Source: Trogon surrucura
Taxonomy: Eukaryota; Chordata; Aves; Trogoniformes; Trogonidae
Assembly (NCBI GenBank): GCA_020746105.1
Contig: CM036623.1
Location: forward strand, 6,042,501 to 6,106,500
Reading direction: 5' to 3'
DNA: 64,000 bases
The notes below the pieces were generated by a model that saw only the letters and a list, made by a program, of their open reading frames with translations, was not told where the DNA came from and made no database searches. This document shows, in pieces, positions 21,045 to 35,112 of the stretch. The stretch's first letter is position 1, and every line of letters begins with the position of its first letter. The translations under genes were made by a program, and so were the position numbers.

Positions 21045-21129
21045 TAAAAAAAAATAAAAATAAAAATCAACCAAATAAATAAAAAAACACCACACACAAA
21101 AACCCCACAAAACACAAACCTCCCAAAAC
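21045..21129 (+). repeat. A/C-rich low-complexity tract
   Basis: About 85 bp made almost only of A and C with a few T, going from (AAAAT)n-like to CACACA/CCCC blocks. Similar A/C-rich patches occur near 31922-32000 and 48206-48268. They look like degenerated poly(A)-like tails or simple repeats; no adjacent retrocopy was recognised. Confidence 0.6.
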
Positions 21130-24100
21130 ATTGAGTAGAAGTCAAAGTGTGGATGCTTATCTGTGAATTTATTCTCCTAATTTCACTAATATTCTAGACA
21201 GAAATGCTTAGAGTAGCTGATATCTCTCCAGAATTATGTACATGTGTAAAAACCTGGATCCCTATATGTAAGTTAAAAGGTAGAAAGAAGCTGAGGGTCT
21301 TTGTATTAGATATGTGTTCTAACATGAATCTGAAATTATCCTCTCACTAGAAAAAAAAAACATTGCACCCTAGAAGTCAGGTTAATAGAAGATTCAACTA
21401 TGTGGATTTTGAGAATTTGGATACTCTGTAGTATAAGGTATGGCTGCTGGCTTACCTCAGGTTCTCAGTGACATCTCTTGCTCTTTTGATTGGAAGTTTT
21501 CCGCTACTGCTTGGCCACCTACGCAGCCAAGGTCTACAACTCTCTTACATGTACCAGTTTTATCAGTGTAGTGCAGTGTTGGGACTTAATCATCCACACA
21601 TCAACCGCTCTGCTATATGTTGTGTCCGAGGTTATGGGCAACTAAAAGATTTTCCTGTAGACAAAGAAGGTGTGTGTGTGGGGAACTGTTCATCAGTCTG
21701 AATCTTGGGAATTAGCTGTGCTCATACAGTCACTGAATTTCAGTCAAATGTTCACAGTTCACTAAAAAGTAGTATGGAATAAATTCCTTAACCACATTCC
21801 TGCTCTAAATGAGTGAGGCGGCATTTGAATGGCATTCAGTACTGTTTGGTTAAATATATGTCAGGGAATCACTTTAATTCTAGTTAACATACTGTTAAAA
21901 AAAAAAAAAATACACGAAAAAACAATGGTGAGATGTCACATTTTTTTCTAAGCAATCTAATTCAGGGATTGACATCTAGCTAGAAAGTGTTTCCTAATTT
22001 TTCCCATACCTCTCACACATGAGCTAATTGGAGCATAAGTATAAATCTGTTCCTCAGAGCGGTTAAAGGAAACAAGTCAAAGAAACAGTTGACTTTTTTT
22101 TCTACAAGAAATAGATACCTTGTAAAGAACCATTGTTTGGCACCATCTGTGGACTACTATGTCTTAAAATTATGCTTTAGCAAGTTTGGACTCATTGACA
22201 ATCTAGTTCTCCATTGCTGGAACTCAGATTAAATTCACTCAAATTAAATTCAAGTAGATGTTATCTTCACGTATCTTCCTTTCCTTCTTGGATGGTGTGA
22301 TGTACTGGGTCAGCATTGTTGTATTCCACCAGACGTGGTCATGGGCTGTTAGAAATACCAAACAACTGCAATCCAGCTATTTTAATGGCAAAGTGTTCCT
22401 ATAAATGAGAAGTTTTATGTTATAATTTTAATTGTTTTTCAAGTTTTTACTTTTCTAACACATAAACCTAAGGAAAATTAAACTGTTCTGTTTAATCCAC
22501 CAATATTTCAACTCTGTTATCTATGATTACATTAAATGTAGCATCACTGCACTCATGTATACATGCATGCTTTATGTTTACGGGATAGAAATGCCAGATT
22601 CTTCCAGAGAAAAAAGAAATAAAATTATAATAATAAAAATATGGTGACCTGCATTGTCAAGTGCACTTGTTTGATACTCGGAAACAAAACATATTTTTAC
22701 ATTAGAAGCAGAAATATTCTGGCGATTTTTTGGCCTCCTGTCTTCTTTTCCAGAACAGTCTGTAAGCCAGTAAGAAACAAAACACTCTCCTGGAATATGA
22801 AGCATACAGAAGTATCGGTAAAAAGCATATAACGCAAGAAAGTTTCTTACATGGCTGCTGTTTTCAGAAACTGAAGTTCCTAGGAACTCTTGGGGATCCC
22901 AATCTTCCTCTTATTTCCTTGAAAAACTAACCCCCTCCTTCCCCATGAAACCCCACAAAACTGAGGAGGAGGGGAAAGAGAGGATACAAACTGTTTTGCG
23001 TGAAGGCGCACTGGCTTTCTGCAATTCTTTGGTATATATTGAGTCTCACATGAGAAAAAATGGCTTATTTCTCCCTTTCCCACAATTCCTTCGTTTTTCC
23101 AGATGCTTCCAAAAGACAAGAGGTAGATGGTATACCTAAGTGTCACTATAAAAGTACACAACGTGCAGCTCACTTTCCTTTCTGGGAAAGATTCTGGTTA
23201 CAGGTGTTTAAATCAGTCCAAACAATTATTTTAATATTTTCTCATTACATATTGAATATTCAACATCAATATTTTCAGCACAGAGCAAGTCATCATGTTT
23301 ACCTAGTGATGTCTGGATTCTCTCCTACATGACTTGCTGATTGATAGGCTCAGAGAAAGCTGTCTTTTGAATGCATATGGGATTTGTTCCTGAGACAGAT
23401 GATATTTCTTTTCCATATCAATGTACCTGTTGTCGGCAGTCAGGATTTCACAAGAAGAGATAATCCCAAAGACAGCTTAAACCAGACTGCAGAGAAGTCT
23501 GAAGGTGCAGTTCTAATTCCTGAAAAATCTCACAATGAGACATCAAAATGAGAAGAAATGTGATTACAGGTTTTGGTTGTTAAGATAGACAGCTACACTT
23601 GGAACGAATTGTATTGCTTCACAAGCATTGCCTTCATGCCTACATAGAGACAGCTGTAGCAAGCTGCCTAACAACTAATTAATGAGCAGTACAATATGAC
23701 AACACCTGAATCCAAACTTGAGAAAGAGGTGCATCCTTCTTACCCGATACTAGTGAAGACTTTCACGTACAGACATGTCTCATTGTATCCAGAACAACAA
23801 CCACAAGGCGCTGAGGTTGTGGGGACAAAACTGACAAGGAAACTGTCCAGTTACAAAGAAGGAAAATGCTTCAGCATCCTTCGCCAGAAGGCTCAGGTTT
23901 TTTAATAGGTCCGCACAGGAATGAAAAGAACAATGAATAAAATTATGGTTTTATTTATATCACTTTATACCAGTAAATTCAGATTAATCTATGAGCATTA
24001 TGGAGTCAGTTGAAATGTGTTAAGAAGAAAAATTACTAAAAAGAGCATTTGATATGAATATGATTGTACTTTGCTTTATATCGTCATAATATCGGAGGCC

Positions 24101-24582
24101 TAAATAGGCTCTGTTTTTTTCCCATGTGATGTGTGACTGACAGTTTTCAGTGATAGATGGAGGTATTCGCTGTATTTATTTTTTTTTATAAAGTTGGAGG
24201 GTTTTTTGTAAGATAGCAGGAAACCTTTCTAAAACCTCCGAGTTCTTGATCGCATCTTACCATTTCAAGTTGTCTAGAATGTGTTCTTTGCTGCACTCAA
24301 ACTTAAGTACCTTTGCATGAAAAAGGAAGGCAAAAATAGGTTAACAACATTTTTGAAACAAAGAGGTTTGTGGGTGAAGATAGAATGCAACAAAACTAAA
24401 AACAATTATAGGTCCAAAAAATGGTGCTTCAGCATCACCAGTAAAATTTGAATATTATCCGACTGCTGTGAAGGAAGTTGGAGTTTTATAAGTTTGAGGA
24501 AGTGGTATAATTAATGTTTCCTTGTAACACTCTGATGTGCCTGTATGCTGATTCTTGTAATATGAGGAATAAACATGAATTA

Positions 24583-25478
24583 GAGATCTGTGTGCAGCTG
24601 CAGGGCTACAATCCTAGTGGGATCAGGTAGACATGATGGCATGGTTCCCTTGAACCATTGCAATGGACAGATACAGGAAAGCCAGGCTGGGAAGATGAGG
24701 TGGAGTAGCTCGTTATGTGGGAGAGCAGTTGGAATGTATGGAGCTCTGCCTGGGGATGGATGACAAGGCATCTGAGAGCTTATGGATAAGGATTCAAGAG
24801 AATACAAGTAGAGGTGACACTGTAGTGGGTGTCTACTATAGGCTGCCTGACCAGAAAGAACAAGTGGATGAGGCCCTATATGCTGTAGCTAGGATCATTC
24901 TTACATTTGCCGGCCCTTGTCCTCATGAGACATTTCAACCAACCTAATATCTGCCAGATAGACAATACAACAGGGCAGAAGGAAACCGGGAGGTTCCTGA
25001 CCCAGGTGATAGAGGAGCCAACAAGGAGAGATGCTCTGCTGGGCTTCAAACTCACCACCAACAAAGGGCTCGGTGAGATGTGAAGGTCAAGGGCAGCCTT
25101 GGTTGCAGTGACCATGAGACATTGGAGTTCAGGATAATGACAGAGGAGAGGAGGGGAAAAACCAAGCCAACGACCCTAGAACTCAGGAGAAGAGACCAGT
25201 GATTTCAAAGATCTGCTCAATAGAATGCCAGTGAGCATGAACTGCAACACAGGAGGTTCTGTCTGACTATTAGGAAATACTTTTTTACTGTGAGGGTGAC
25301 TGACCATGGGCACAGGTTGCCTAGTGAATTTGTGGAGCCTCCAAGCTTGGAGATACGCAAAAGCTGTCTGGACATAACCCTGGGCAGCTGGCTCAAGGAG
25401 ATACTGCTTGATCTGGGGGCTAGACAAGACGACATCCATAGGTCCCTTCCACACTCAAACGTTCTGTGATTCTGTGAA
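24583..25478 (+). mobile_element. CR1 LINE copy, internally deleted
   Basis: The left part resembles the CR1 ORF2 endonuclease region: a frame at 24717-24947 includes VVGVYYRLPDQKEQVDEAL, the usual GVYYRPP-type block. The right part, from about 25240, is the CR1 3' end (AGGAAATACTTTTTTACTG, TGGGCACAGGTTGCC) ending in TTCTGTGATTCTGTGAATA. The RT section that should lie between is missing, with the join near 25170-25240. Stops and indels throughout; not active. Plus-strand orientation. Confidence 0.8.
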
Positions 25479-28400
25479 TACAGGGAATACAGCATGCTTT
25501 TTTTTTTTTTTTTTTCCCAAAGAGCATGTACAGATCAGTGATAGACCTGACAGAAGAATGTACACTTCAATTGAAATGGAAGGATGACATGAGGTTTCTC
25601 TGGGTCTGAATCATCACATAGCTAAATTATGCGCATATTTCTTCTGAAATCTTACATAGAAAGACTGTACATGTGAAAAACACTTGTATTAAATTATGTA
25701 TTTGAATGAATGTTAAGATTTAATGATGTAAATGTTAAGCACAGAATTATGCATTGTAAAAGAATGCTGTGTCAATGTGCTGAAATGATCAGCGTAGAAA
25801 CAAGCAGTACCTTCAAGCCTTCAAAGTCCTGTAGTATTTTCATTATACTTAAAGGGGTTATCTGAAACGGAGAGTACAGCTAGCATTTCAAAAGGCAAAA
25901 TGCTCAATGTGAAAAATAACTACCCCAGAAACTTTAACAGGATTAATATTTTAATGTTAGCAGTGAATGAGCTAATAGTGCTTTTCATCCCTGAGAATGC
26001 TAGGGGTACTCAAATGTTTTATGAATTGCAACGAACATTCTATTTGACATGATCATGAAGAGATTATGCGTGTCAGAAACTGGAAGAACTTCCTCTGCAC
26101 ACCATTTGTGAGCACGAAACTGGAGAAATTCTATAGAAATGACTGTGTTGATGTGAAGAACTGCAGTTAGCCCTGTCTCCTGATTGCGAAATGGCCAATA
26201 GTAGACATTTGGTAGAGAAGGAATATCAAGGGCCAGATTGTTTCTGTAGCATACCCAGGAATTGGAGGAAAACAGCTTCTACTGGAACATTTAATCACCT
26301 TGGAGTCCTTAAGAAATGTTGTCAGTCGCAGCAATTTGTACTAACCATTTCTACAGTTTAGTTAAGTATTATGTGAAACATACCTTTTGTCCTGGGATGG
26401 TGCCTGATAGTATTGTCCAGTGCCCTTAGCTCTTGCGCAGTGAGAAACTCCTGAGTAGTCAAATGAAGCGCCAATGTCTGGCTAAAGATCCAAGAGCCAT
26501 TCTGTCACACAGTACTGCAGGGAGGAACTGAAAATTTCTCTCTTGTTTGTTTTCTTGACAAACATAAAAATCTTGAAGGTCATTTAGTCTATAAATTAGA
26601 AATCAAACTGTCATGTTCTGCAGTCCAACACTGTTGATCTTGATTTATTTACTTGGGAAGGAAAGCTAAGGAAAGAGATACCTGTGCACATTTGTGTGCA
26701 TGTGTTTTGTCATATAGCCAAGCTTTTTCTTACAAGCTATAAGGGAAAAACAAGTTTCAAAACTGAAGAACTCCTGTCTTTATTTATTGATCTCCTGACT
26801 TTAAAAACAGCAGAGAGAGTGGAATACTTGGGATCACTCATCTACCAAAGATTTCTCCTACCTTTTTAGAAAAAGGGCTTTAAAGACTACCATAATCTGT
26901 TTTCCACTAAGACTACTGAAAAAGCCTGCTACTTCTGTTAAAGTTGAGAAAAAAAATTCCTATTTCATAGTACCAATTAACCCATATTATGGAGGCCACT
27001 AACAGGAAATAGCTATACATGTGAGTATACATATTCATGTAACCAACTCTCTCTGTTGCAAAAGAATGGGTTAAAATATTATTTCTGTTTGCAAATAGCT
27101 AGTGATATTATGGGATGTTTTATAAAGATCCCAAAATTATCTGGAAATAGAACTCTAGGCCAGATGGTATAATATACAAGAGTTTGGAAGAATTAGAATT
27201 ACGCATACAAAATTATTTCTGTAGTATGTGCCTCAAATTGGCAAAGATGCATAGAAAGTAATTCATTATCCCGCTGGCTCTGGGTCCTCATCTGTATGTT
27301 TCCCTTAGTGTTCTCTAGTTGTCTTTGGGGTAAAACCAACCATATTATCTTTATATAAATCAAGTCAGACTCTTATTACAACCCTGACATTATTATAACT
27401 TATGTACTATGCAATAAACAGTAGTCTGCTGCTTTTTTAAAGGATAAAAAAACCTCGTTATTTAGAATATGAGTAGCAATGTGAAAGGAATTGAAAGTAG
27501 AAACAGGATTTTAAAAAATCAGGAAAGCGGTAAAGTTGGGAACATTAAATAGTCTTGAATTGTCAGGAATTAAATGATTTTGTCCTCTACAACTGTCTCT
27601 TCATTAAGTAACTTTCTCAATGCCTAGCCTACTGCTTACCTTCTACCATAGGTCTCACCTCTTTCATCTCTCATACTTCCCCCTTCTTTTCCCCTTCACT
27701 TTCTAACTCAATTAGCTTCTTCCTCTGATGTAGCCTGATTCTGAGTGTGTGGAGCCACTGGAAGACTTGCTGGAACAGAACTGTTGTTGCAGAGATGTAG
27801 AGTCCACTTTCACTATCTCCATTAACCGTTAGGTCTCTGTAGCACTATCCTCATTTGCAATCTCTTTCCATTGATACTCATAAACTGTTCTATAATTTCA
27901 AGCACAATATACCTTACTTTTTGACTATTAACACTTTTATACTATAGTAGTTTAATATAGCAGTTACACTACGGCAATTTTAATAGAAACAGTATGGATG
28001 TAATTTCAGAGGAACGATAGGAATGGTTCCTTACTCGATGTGCTAATAGGTCACCACAATGTAATACAGTGGAATTCTAAAGACAAGTGATTTGGTGATG
28101 CTCATGTCACCTCTGACTAATTTGTTTCCAAAGATTTGGGTATTTAGCAGTAACACGTTTAAGTCATGCTGCTATCTCTTCTGTCAGTTTACATCACCAG
28201 AAAGATACGAGATGAGAAATGTCTCGTGTTGTCTGAGTTGAGCCAATTTGAGGACAGTGTTAATTGTGAAGACTGAAGAAAATCATTAATAACACTTCAT
28301 TAGTTTCATGACGAATGAAGAAGGTTAGAAGGGACAGAATGAGTCCTAAGAGTAGTGAATCCGTGAATATTCTCTTTTTAACGTTGCTACTACCACAGTA

Positions 28401-30420
28401 GTTCACTGAAGGCATTGATAGCTGAGAGTGATTTGAAAGATTGTCGAAATAAACTTTTATAAAATTTCTGCTCAAACTTTCTATAGTGAAAAATTTTCAG
28501 CTTTACCGCAAAACTTCTAATTTGTTTTAGAGAATCCCGAATATAATATTTTAGCTTAGGACAAGTGGATCTGGTTCTTGACATTTTGATTTGCAAAAAG
28601 GAAAATTAACATGTGTTTCAGAGTTTTTCAGTATTTGGTTGCCCCTGTGTTACTTAATACAGAAGCATGGAACAGTTTCGTTTAGGGTGGCTCATAGCTC
28701 TTTTCTACATGGAGGAATCACTGATTGAATTACATCTCCCATAAAGTATTTTGGTTTTCCCTCTGGTTGAGTGCATGACTAAACCTCCTAGAGCAAGCAG
28801 ACTATACTATGAGAGATTTAGCTTACCCAGCACTTGGAGTTCATAGTGCATATGGACTTATAATAAATCCCGTTTGCATCAAACTGAGAAGAACGCAAGC
28901 ATCCAACAGTAGCTTGGTGAATAAAAAGAAAACGTCATAATTGCAATAGTCATATCCATGAATTCTCCCACTTGGAGACCTGATTAATGTTTTTAAACAT
29001 CTTCTCTCTCTACTGGATTTCCCACAACCACCCCAGGCACATCCCTGATGGAACTGTGACAGTGATGAAGACTGAGCTGCCAGACAGTTGGAAATCCCAA
29101 ACAAATAGTTGTTACCCCTGTGCACCTCAGTTTACATGTGTGCATCGTCCTTCTCTCCAGGATACCCCAGACAGTTGGCCCACAAGTTATTTAATTGCAA
29201 TATTTTAGCATGTATCATAAAACCTAAAATTAGCACGTTGCTAAGAGGAAAGTTTTGTGAGCTTCCAGTGCAGGGAGAAATTTTGAAGCTTTGCCATTTC
29301 CTCCTAATTTGGGATGAAAATAAAAGCCGAAATAATTCATTTCCTTTGGGGGAAAACAAACGCAAAACAACTCTGTCCCCTACTACCTGCATTTTACTTG
29401 TTTCATTTAATGATGATGAAAAACTTCATAGATCAAATGTCTTTAATTATGAAAAATACCCTAAAGCGTCTGTTTCTAGGAAGGCGGAATTTTTGCAGCT
29501 CTTGCAGAATTAAGTAAGCAATTTTGCAGTCAGGCAAAAAACTTCGAGTTCTGTATGACATTAGATACACAGAAAATAAGAAAAATTGGGGAGATGCAGG
29601 AAAATTGTTCCAGTTGATCCACTTCAGGCTGACCAGGGATTTAGAGAAGCAGATTTCTGACATCACTGAGTAAAATTCAAAGGATTTAGTGAGGATTACA
29701 CCTTGGCTTTTCCTCTGCCATCTATTCAATCCCTGTCTCAGTGTGCTCCCTTTAGGATCATGATCAGGTCGTTTTGGTGTAGCAGCTCCAAGAGCACCTC
29801 AGGCATCCCTTGACTCTGAAGCAGTCAGGACCATCTTAGTAACGAAGGTGCCCAGATAAGGTCATATAAAAAGTATATGACTAAGAGTTAATGGAATCTA
29901 CCTTTTCAAAACCTTGGATTAGCATCTTAACTTGCTTTTGCTTGTGGTTCTTCACCTGCCTTGCATTACAAAGATTTTTGTTACTTGTTATATGATATTT
30001 TTGCAGTAGCTTGGGAAAACAATCAAAGCAACAAAGTGAAATAATATGTGTATTTGATCAAAGCGAAAGACCACAAATCACACATCTAGAAAAAAATAAC
30101 TGGAGGAGAAAGAATGGATGCTAAAATAAAGAGCATGGTTATATTGCGTAAAACCCTATTGAGACACATCTTTGAAAAAGCAGATTGCTTGAATTATCCC
30201 AAAAGAGTAAAATCTGACAAATTACCAGAGTTGAACACAGAAATGTTTAGCAGGAAAAATATAGTTAGAAGCCCATAATACACTTGTGGAAGTTCATATT
30301 GACAAAAAAAAAAAGAAAAATGAAGGAAAAAAAAAAAGCTATAGTACCGTTACAGTAAATAACCCAGTTAGAACTTTCTTACCCTTCACTCAGGCTCAGC
30401 AAGTACCTCTCCTAATAAAG

Positions 30421-30436
30421 GAGAGAGAGAGAGAGA
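30421..30436 (+). repeat. (GA)8 microsatellite
   Basis: Sixteen bases of uninterrupted GA. A similar (GA)8 tract is at 49471-49486. Confidence 0.9.
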
Positions 30437-30629
30437 CCTGAAAAAGGCAAACATGGAAAATCAGCATAATTTGGCAACATGCTTCTCAGAGCCAGCAGGA
30501 AGAGATCAAGGATAACGATTTTTTTTTGCGTTTTTCCGAACCTTTGTTTTAAATACCAGTGCTTAGCAAACATTCAGTCACCATCAGCCACGGGGATTTC
30601 CCTGAGTCGGATGATTGAAAATTTCTTTG

Positions 30630-31180
30630 CATTTGGAACGGCATCCCGAGGCCACCTTTGCAATCTGCACTCAGAGGGCTGTCACGCATGCACAGCCCTG
30701 GTCCTGCGCTTGCGAACTGTGTGTGTCTCTTCTGTGCCTGGAGCCTTAACCTGCGAGGTGCCTCGGATGCATCCGTGTGGCCATTGGACAGCTGGGTCAT
30801 GCAGTGCATCGTGATGGGCTATTTTCAATGTTTGCATCAACCGCAGAGCAGAAATAAACACAGTGATTACAAAAGGCAAATAATACTTGTTATGCTGCCC
30901 GGTGAAGGCAAAGTTGGGACAATAGCAGAGCAGCTGTTTGGCCAGCTTTCTGGGGTTTAGAATCTCTAACAGAGACCGAAGTGCTCGCGTGTCCGCCTGC
31001 GAGAATCAGCTTGGCTCTTTGTGCCGCAGCCCTAGAGCTGCCAGCGTTTGGACGTTTTTTATGCCGGGACGGGTGCCAGCTGGCCCATACACGCTAGATA
31101 AGCAAAAGGCAGTGAGCACATTTAGGGGAACGACTAGGGAAAAGGCATTTTTGTTTATTTACTGCCGGTGCTGAAAAGCA
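30630..31180. other. CpG-enriched, GC-elevated patch
   Basis: CpG dinucleotides are much denser here than in the flanks (roughly two dozen by eye, for example in GCTCGCGTGTCCGCCTGCGAG near 30982). Open frames on both strands (up to 111 codons) follow from the low stop density and are not convincing genes. It could be a small CpG island, a regulatory element, or an old GC-rich repeat. Confidence 0.35.
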
Positions 31181-31921
31181 ACAAGGAGTGAAATATATCC
31201 ACTGCCACAAGCGTGAGAGAGGGAATGGTACCCTGGGAATGGCTTTAGGCAGCGAGCAAAAAATCTAATTTCCAGTCTGATGCCTCTTACATTATATGCT
31301 GCTTTTTAAGGTAAACTCGCAAAGGAAATAATAGTAATTTCAAAAAAGCGTTACATGTTATTCTTCAGGTACCTGTAATACGGGTCCTAACAGTAAAATT
31401 CCTCCCTCCAACAAAATACAACTGACGGATTTACTAAAGAAGAAAAATACATACAGCAGATATTAGCTGTATCTTTAGCCTGCCAACTCCCTTTAAGAGA
31501 GGGGTTAAATCTGATTTCAGATGGGTGAAATCTATGTCAAAACACTTGTGAAACTTCCACAATTGAAGTGGTTTATTTTCAGAATGAACTCCCTGATATG
31601 ACCCCTACAGTTCTGTTTTCACTATGGCATGCCAAGGAACTAGGAATTTATCTAATATGCCCTTAAAGTAGCTCGCTTGATGTGACTGCGTTGTGATTCC
31701 TTCTCATATGAGAGTATTTATGGATATATTAAGAACAATTGTTTCTCTCACAGTGTGTTTCAGTTTGTATCTGGCCTGTACGAATATTCTCTTGCAGAGA
31801 GGTGCCATGCCTTTAGACCAGCAGAAAAAAGCTTTGAACTTCATATTTGATTTGGATGTAGATAGTACCATAATACATAGTTGAGTTTTATAGAGAACTA
31901 TAAAGACACTTAGGTCAAGCA

Positions 31922-32000
31922 TCAAAAAAATCACACAATAAAACAAAACCACAGAAAAAAACCACCAAAAAAACCAGCAACAAATGCCCACAAAACCAGG
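31922..32000 (+). repeat. A/C-rich low-complexity tract
   Basis: A-dominated sequence with scattered C (AAAACAAAACCACAG, ACCACCAAAAAAACC). No adjacent retrocopy recognised. Confidence 0.5.
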
Positions 32001-32759
32001 AGTTCAAGTAGAGTAGGTCCACCAAGGACAGAGGATATCTTATGAATATCAAAAATAATACATAGTGCCACAAGAGTTAGGGAGAAACAAATAAAACTTC
32101 TAAATGTAAAAATATTAATTAACATTTTCAACTACTGATATTCTCATGTGGTAAAAGAGGTACTTGTGAGTGAAGAGCTTTAAGACAATTTCAGATAATG
32201 TCAACATACATCATAAGTTAAGTAATCCTGGTTTCTGGCAATCTGGTGCACTATGCCATCCAAGCTGAGAAGTGAGTAGCATGTATATGTAAAGACTAGT
32301 CAGTTTTTGACTGTTTGAGTGTGGGGGGTTTAATTCTGTTTTGATAGGAAATTAAAATTTTTATTGTTAGAAAGGTAAGTGGATTCATTGCAGAAGCAAT
32401 TAAGTAGTATTTACTCTGTTATGTGGGTTTAAAGTGGTGAACAGCTTCCCTGATGTAACTCCTAAACTTAAGCTAACAAGACAGTTTCAATTGTGCCATA
32501 AGCTAATTATGATCTCCATCGCAGAGAACTTTCTAACCTAGTGAAAGGAAGGGGTTAGAGTATACATTGAGTGTTATGTCACTCAGCTAAAAAAAGTGTC
32601 TATATTAAGGTCTGCTCCTCTTCCTAGTCCTAAAAATAATTAACACAATTAATAATAACAGGCATCATATATATTTAAGCAGACTTCATCACCATTTCTT
32701 GACTTCCTACTAAGTTTTTGTTATTTATGGATGAAAACTTTGTTTCTTGAAACAACTTG

Positions 32760-33620
32760 AATGCATATTAAGTAATTCTGAGGATGAGATTAAATTAGGA
32801 GAAACTCTGGACTCCTTAAGAGTAGAAGCTCTGGATATCAGCAACTGTATGAAATTTAGCAAGAGCAAGTGCCAAATGCTGCACCTGGGATGGGGTTCTA
32901 CATACAAATTGAGGGATGAGAAGTTGAAGAGGAGCCCTGCGGGAATAGAGCTGGGGGTTTGGGTTGATGGCAAATTGAACATGAGTTAATAGTGTGCCCT
33001 GGCAGCCAAAATGGCCAACCATGGTGTGGAGTACATCAAGCATAGCATCTCTAGCCAGTCGAGAGAATCGGTTGTCCCACTCTACACTGCACCAGTGTGG
33101 CCCCCCTCAAGTACTGTGTGCGGTCTGGGGCACCTTAGAATAAGAAGGACATCACGCTATTAGAGTGTGTCCAGAGGAGGATGACTAAGATGTTGAAAGG
33201 CCTCAAGGGCAAGACTTAGTAGGAGTAACTGAGGTCACTTGTTTTGTTCAGCTTGGAGAAGAGAAGGCTGAGGGATGACCTCTTCACAGTCCACAACTTC
33301 CTCAAGGGGAGCGGTGGAGGGTGAGGTGATGATGTCCTCTCTCTGGTGACCAGTGAAAGGACACAAGGAAATGGAATCAAGGTGCATCAGGGAAGGTTCA
33401 GATTGGACCCTAGGAAAAGGTTCTTCACTGAAAGCACGGTCGGTCACTGGCACAGGCTCCCCAGGAAGTGGTCATGGCATCAAGCCTGTCAGAGTTCAAG
33501 GAGTGCCTGGACAATGCTCTTAATCATAAAGCTTGATTTTGGGCAGTCCTCAATGATCCTTATGGGTCCCTTCCAACTCAAGATATTCTACGATTCAAGA
33601 TATTCTATGATTCTATGAGT
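32760..33620 (+). mobile_element. CR1 LINE, 5'-truncated 3' half
   Basis: Contains the end of CR1 ORF2 (a frame from 32747 includes the CQMLHLGWGS and GVWVDGKLNMS blocks, the usual LHLG and GVxxDxKLxMS motifs of the CR1 RT C-terminus) and the 3' UTR, ending in AGATATTCTATGATTCTATGAG at about 33620. Several stops and indels. 5' truncation is typical of CR1 insertion. Plus strand. Confidence 0.85.
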
Positions 33621-35079
33621 TAAATAAAGAAATGAAATTAATATACAGAGCTGCTGACCAGTTTAAGAAATTAAGTGGCAGTAAAGTTTTCTTAAGGTAT
33701 TTGCTTATTAGATTATACAAGTAATTTTGAGGCCAAAAGTCTTCATAAAACATTTATTGGGAATATTTTTGTTTTGACTAGTCATAGAAGTCAAAATATT
33801 TTAATGTCATTAACTGATTAAACCAGTGTTTAACAGCTGTTTTCAAACTGCAGAAAAATAAATAAGTGAAAAAATTCTTAAATATTGGGGCTTTCCTCTG
33901 CTAATAAGTGTTTTATTTCACTGCATATTTTTAGGAACTTTGTAAACATTATTAGGAACCAGATGTCTTTTAAAAGTATGATTAGATATGTATTCCAACA
34001 GTTAGGACTATGTTTAAGATCATCCTCCACAACAGACACACCAGCCACTTGCCTTAAAAACTCGTTTGACAGTTTCTGCCAGCTTTTCAACTCAAAGCTA
34101 GAAGCTGTCCTCAGCATCTGGTTTAGATCCTGACCCTATCTTATGTCTTGCAGTGCCTTTAGAAGTCATTTAGTTGCTGCTGGAAGTCTTCTCTTTCACC
34201 ACTTCCACCTCATCTTTCTATTTGGATTTCCAACATTCTCATGGCCTGTTTCTTCTCTCTACATTTGAGGAAACAAGGTGGATTCCCTGAAGGTTGCACT
34301 AAATGTTAGGGAAACACAATATGAGCAAAGTTATGGGGATCTGGGAGCTATGACATAAACAAAAAGTAGCTTACAGTTTTAGAGCTCTCAAAGCCTAGTT
34401 CTCATATCTATCTTACTGGACTATGCCCTGTTCTGTGTGAAGACAATCTTGGTGCATGCTCTAGTGTGCTGTTTTAAAGAGAAATGCAGTCATACAATCC
34501 CTGCTTATAATACAGAAGTCTAAATTTCTCAGACAGATGGAAACTACAGAATGTTCTAGGAAGGTGACTGGTATAGATTGGGATACTAGACTACATGGTT
34601 AGTCTGAGTGAGTGACCACGGGGCCCATTCTGTTGACCTTCTTGACAAGTTGCATTTGGCTACATGAAAAATCCAATATGAGAATCCAATGTTAGATAAC
34701 ACTAAATATTTTAGTTCTACCCACATCGAAGTATGGACTCACTTGTCAGTCACTTGTGAAACTGATGACTCCCCTATTTATTACGGTGAATAAGTACTCA
34801 AGAAACTAAATCTTCTAGGGATCTAGTGCTGAGTTTATTGATATGAGATGCCAGGCAGGAGAATGTTTTGATTAAAGGTGAACATAGACAAACAGCATTG
34901 TACTGTTAGCTTGTATAGTAATACAGTAAGATATTGATTACTTTCAGAGATGTCTGGCTAGCTTTTAGATACTACATAATAATTGCAAAAATTACTTATA
35001 TATGTTAAAATTAAATTGAAGGCTTGTTTCAATCACTTCACAATACCACATAGTCCCTGTCACTAAGAGTTTCAGAGTA

Positions 35080-35112
35080 AATATATGTATATATATCAGA
35101 TATATATATATT
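35080..35112 (+). repeat. (AT)n tract, interrupted
   Basis: ATATATGTATATATAT and TATATATATATA separated by CAGA. Confidence 0.8.

Larger units (their letters stand above)
10790..24582. other. AT-rich host DNA, no confirmed gene
   Basis: Low-GC sequence with only short, unrecognised open frames on both strands. The one stretch with coding-like character, on the minus strand near 16.5-16.9 kb, is listed separately. An A/C-rich low-complexity patch is at 21045-21129. I saw no CR1 3' end, tRNA or clear exon-intron structure in this span. Confidence 0.5.
25479..32759. other. Host DNA between CR1 copies, no gene recognised
   Basis: Begins with a run of about 19 T (25498-25516). Otherwise AT-rich with short overlapping frames on both strands and no recognised domain. 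It contains a (GA)n tract (30421-30436) and a CpG-enriched patch (30630-31180), both listed separately. Confidence 0.5.
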
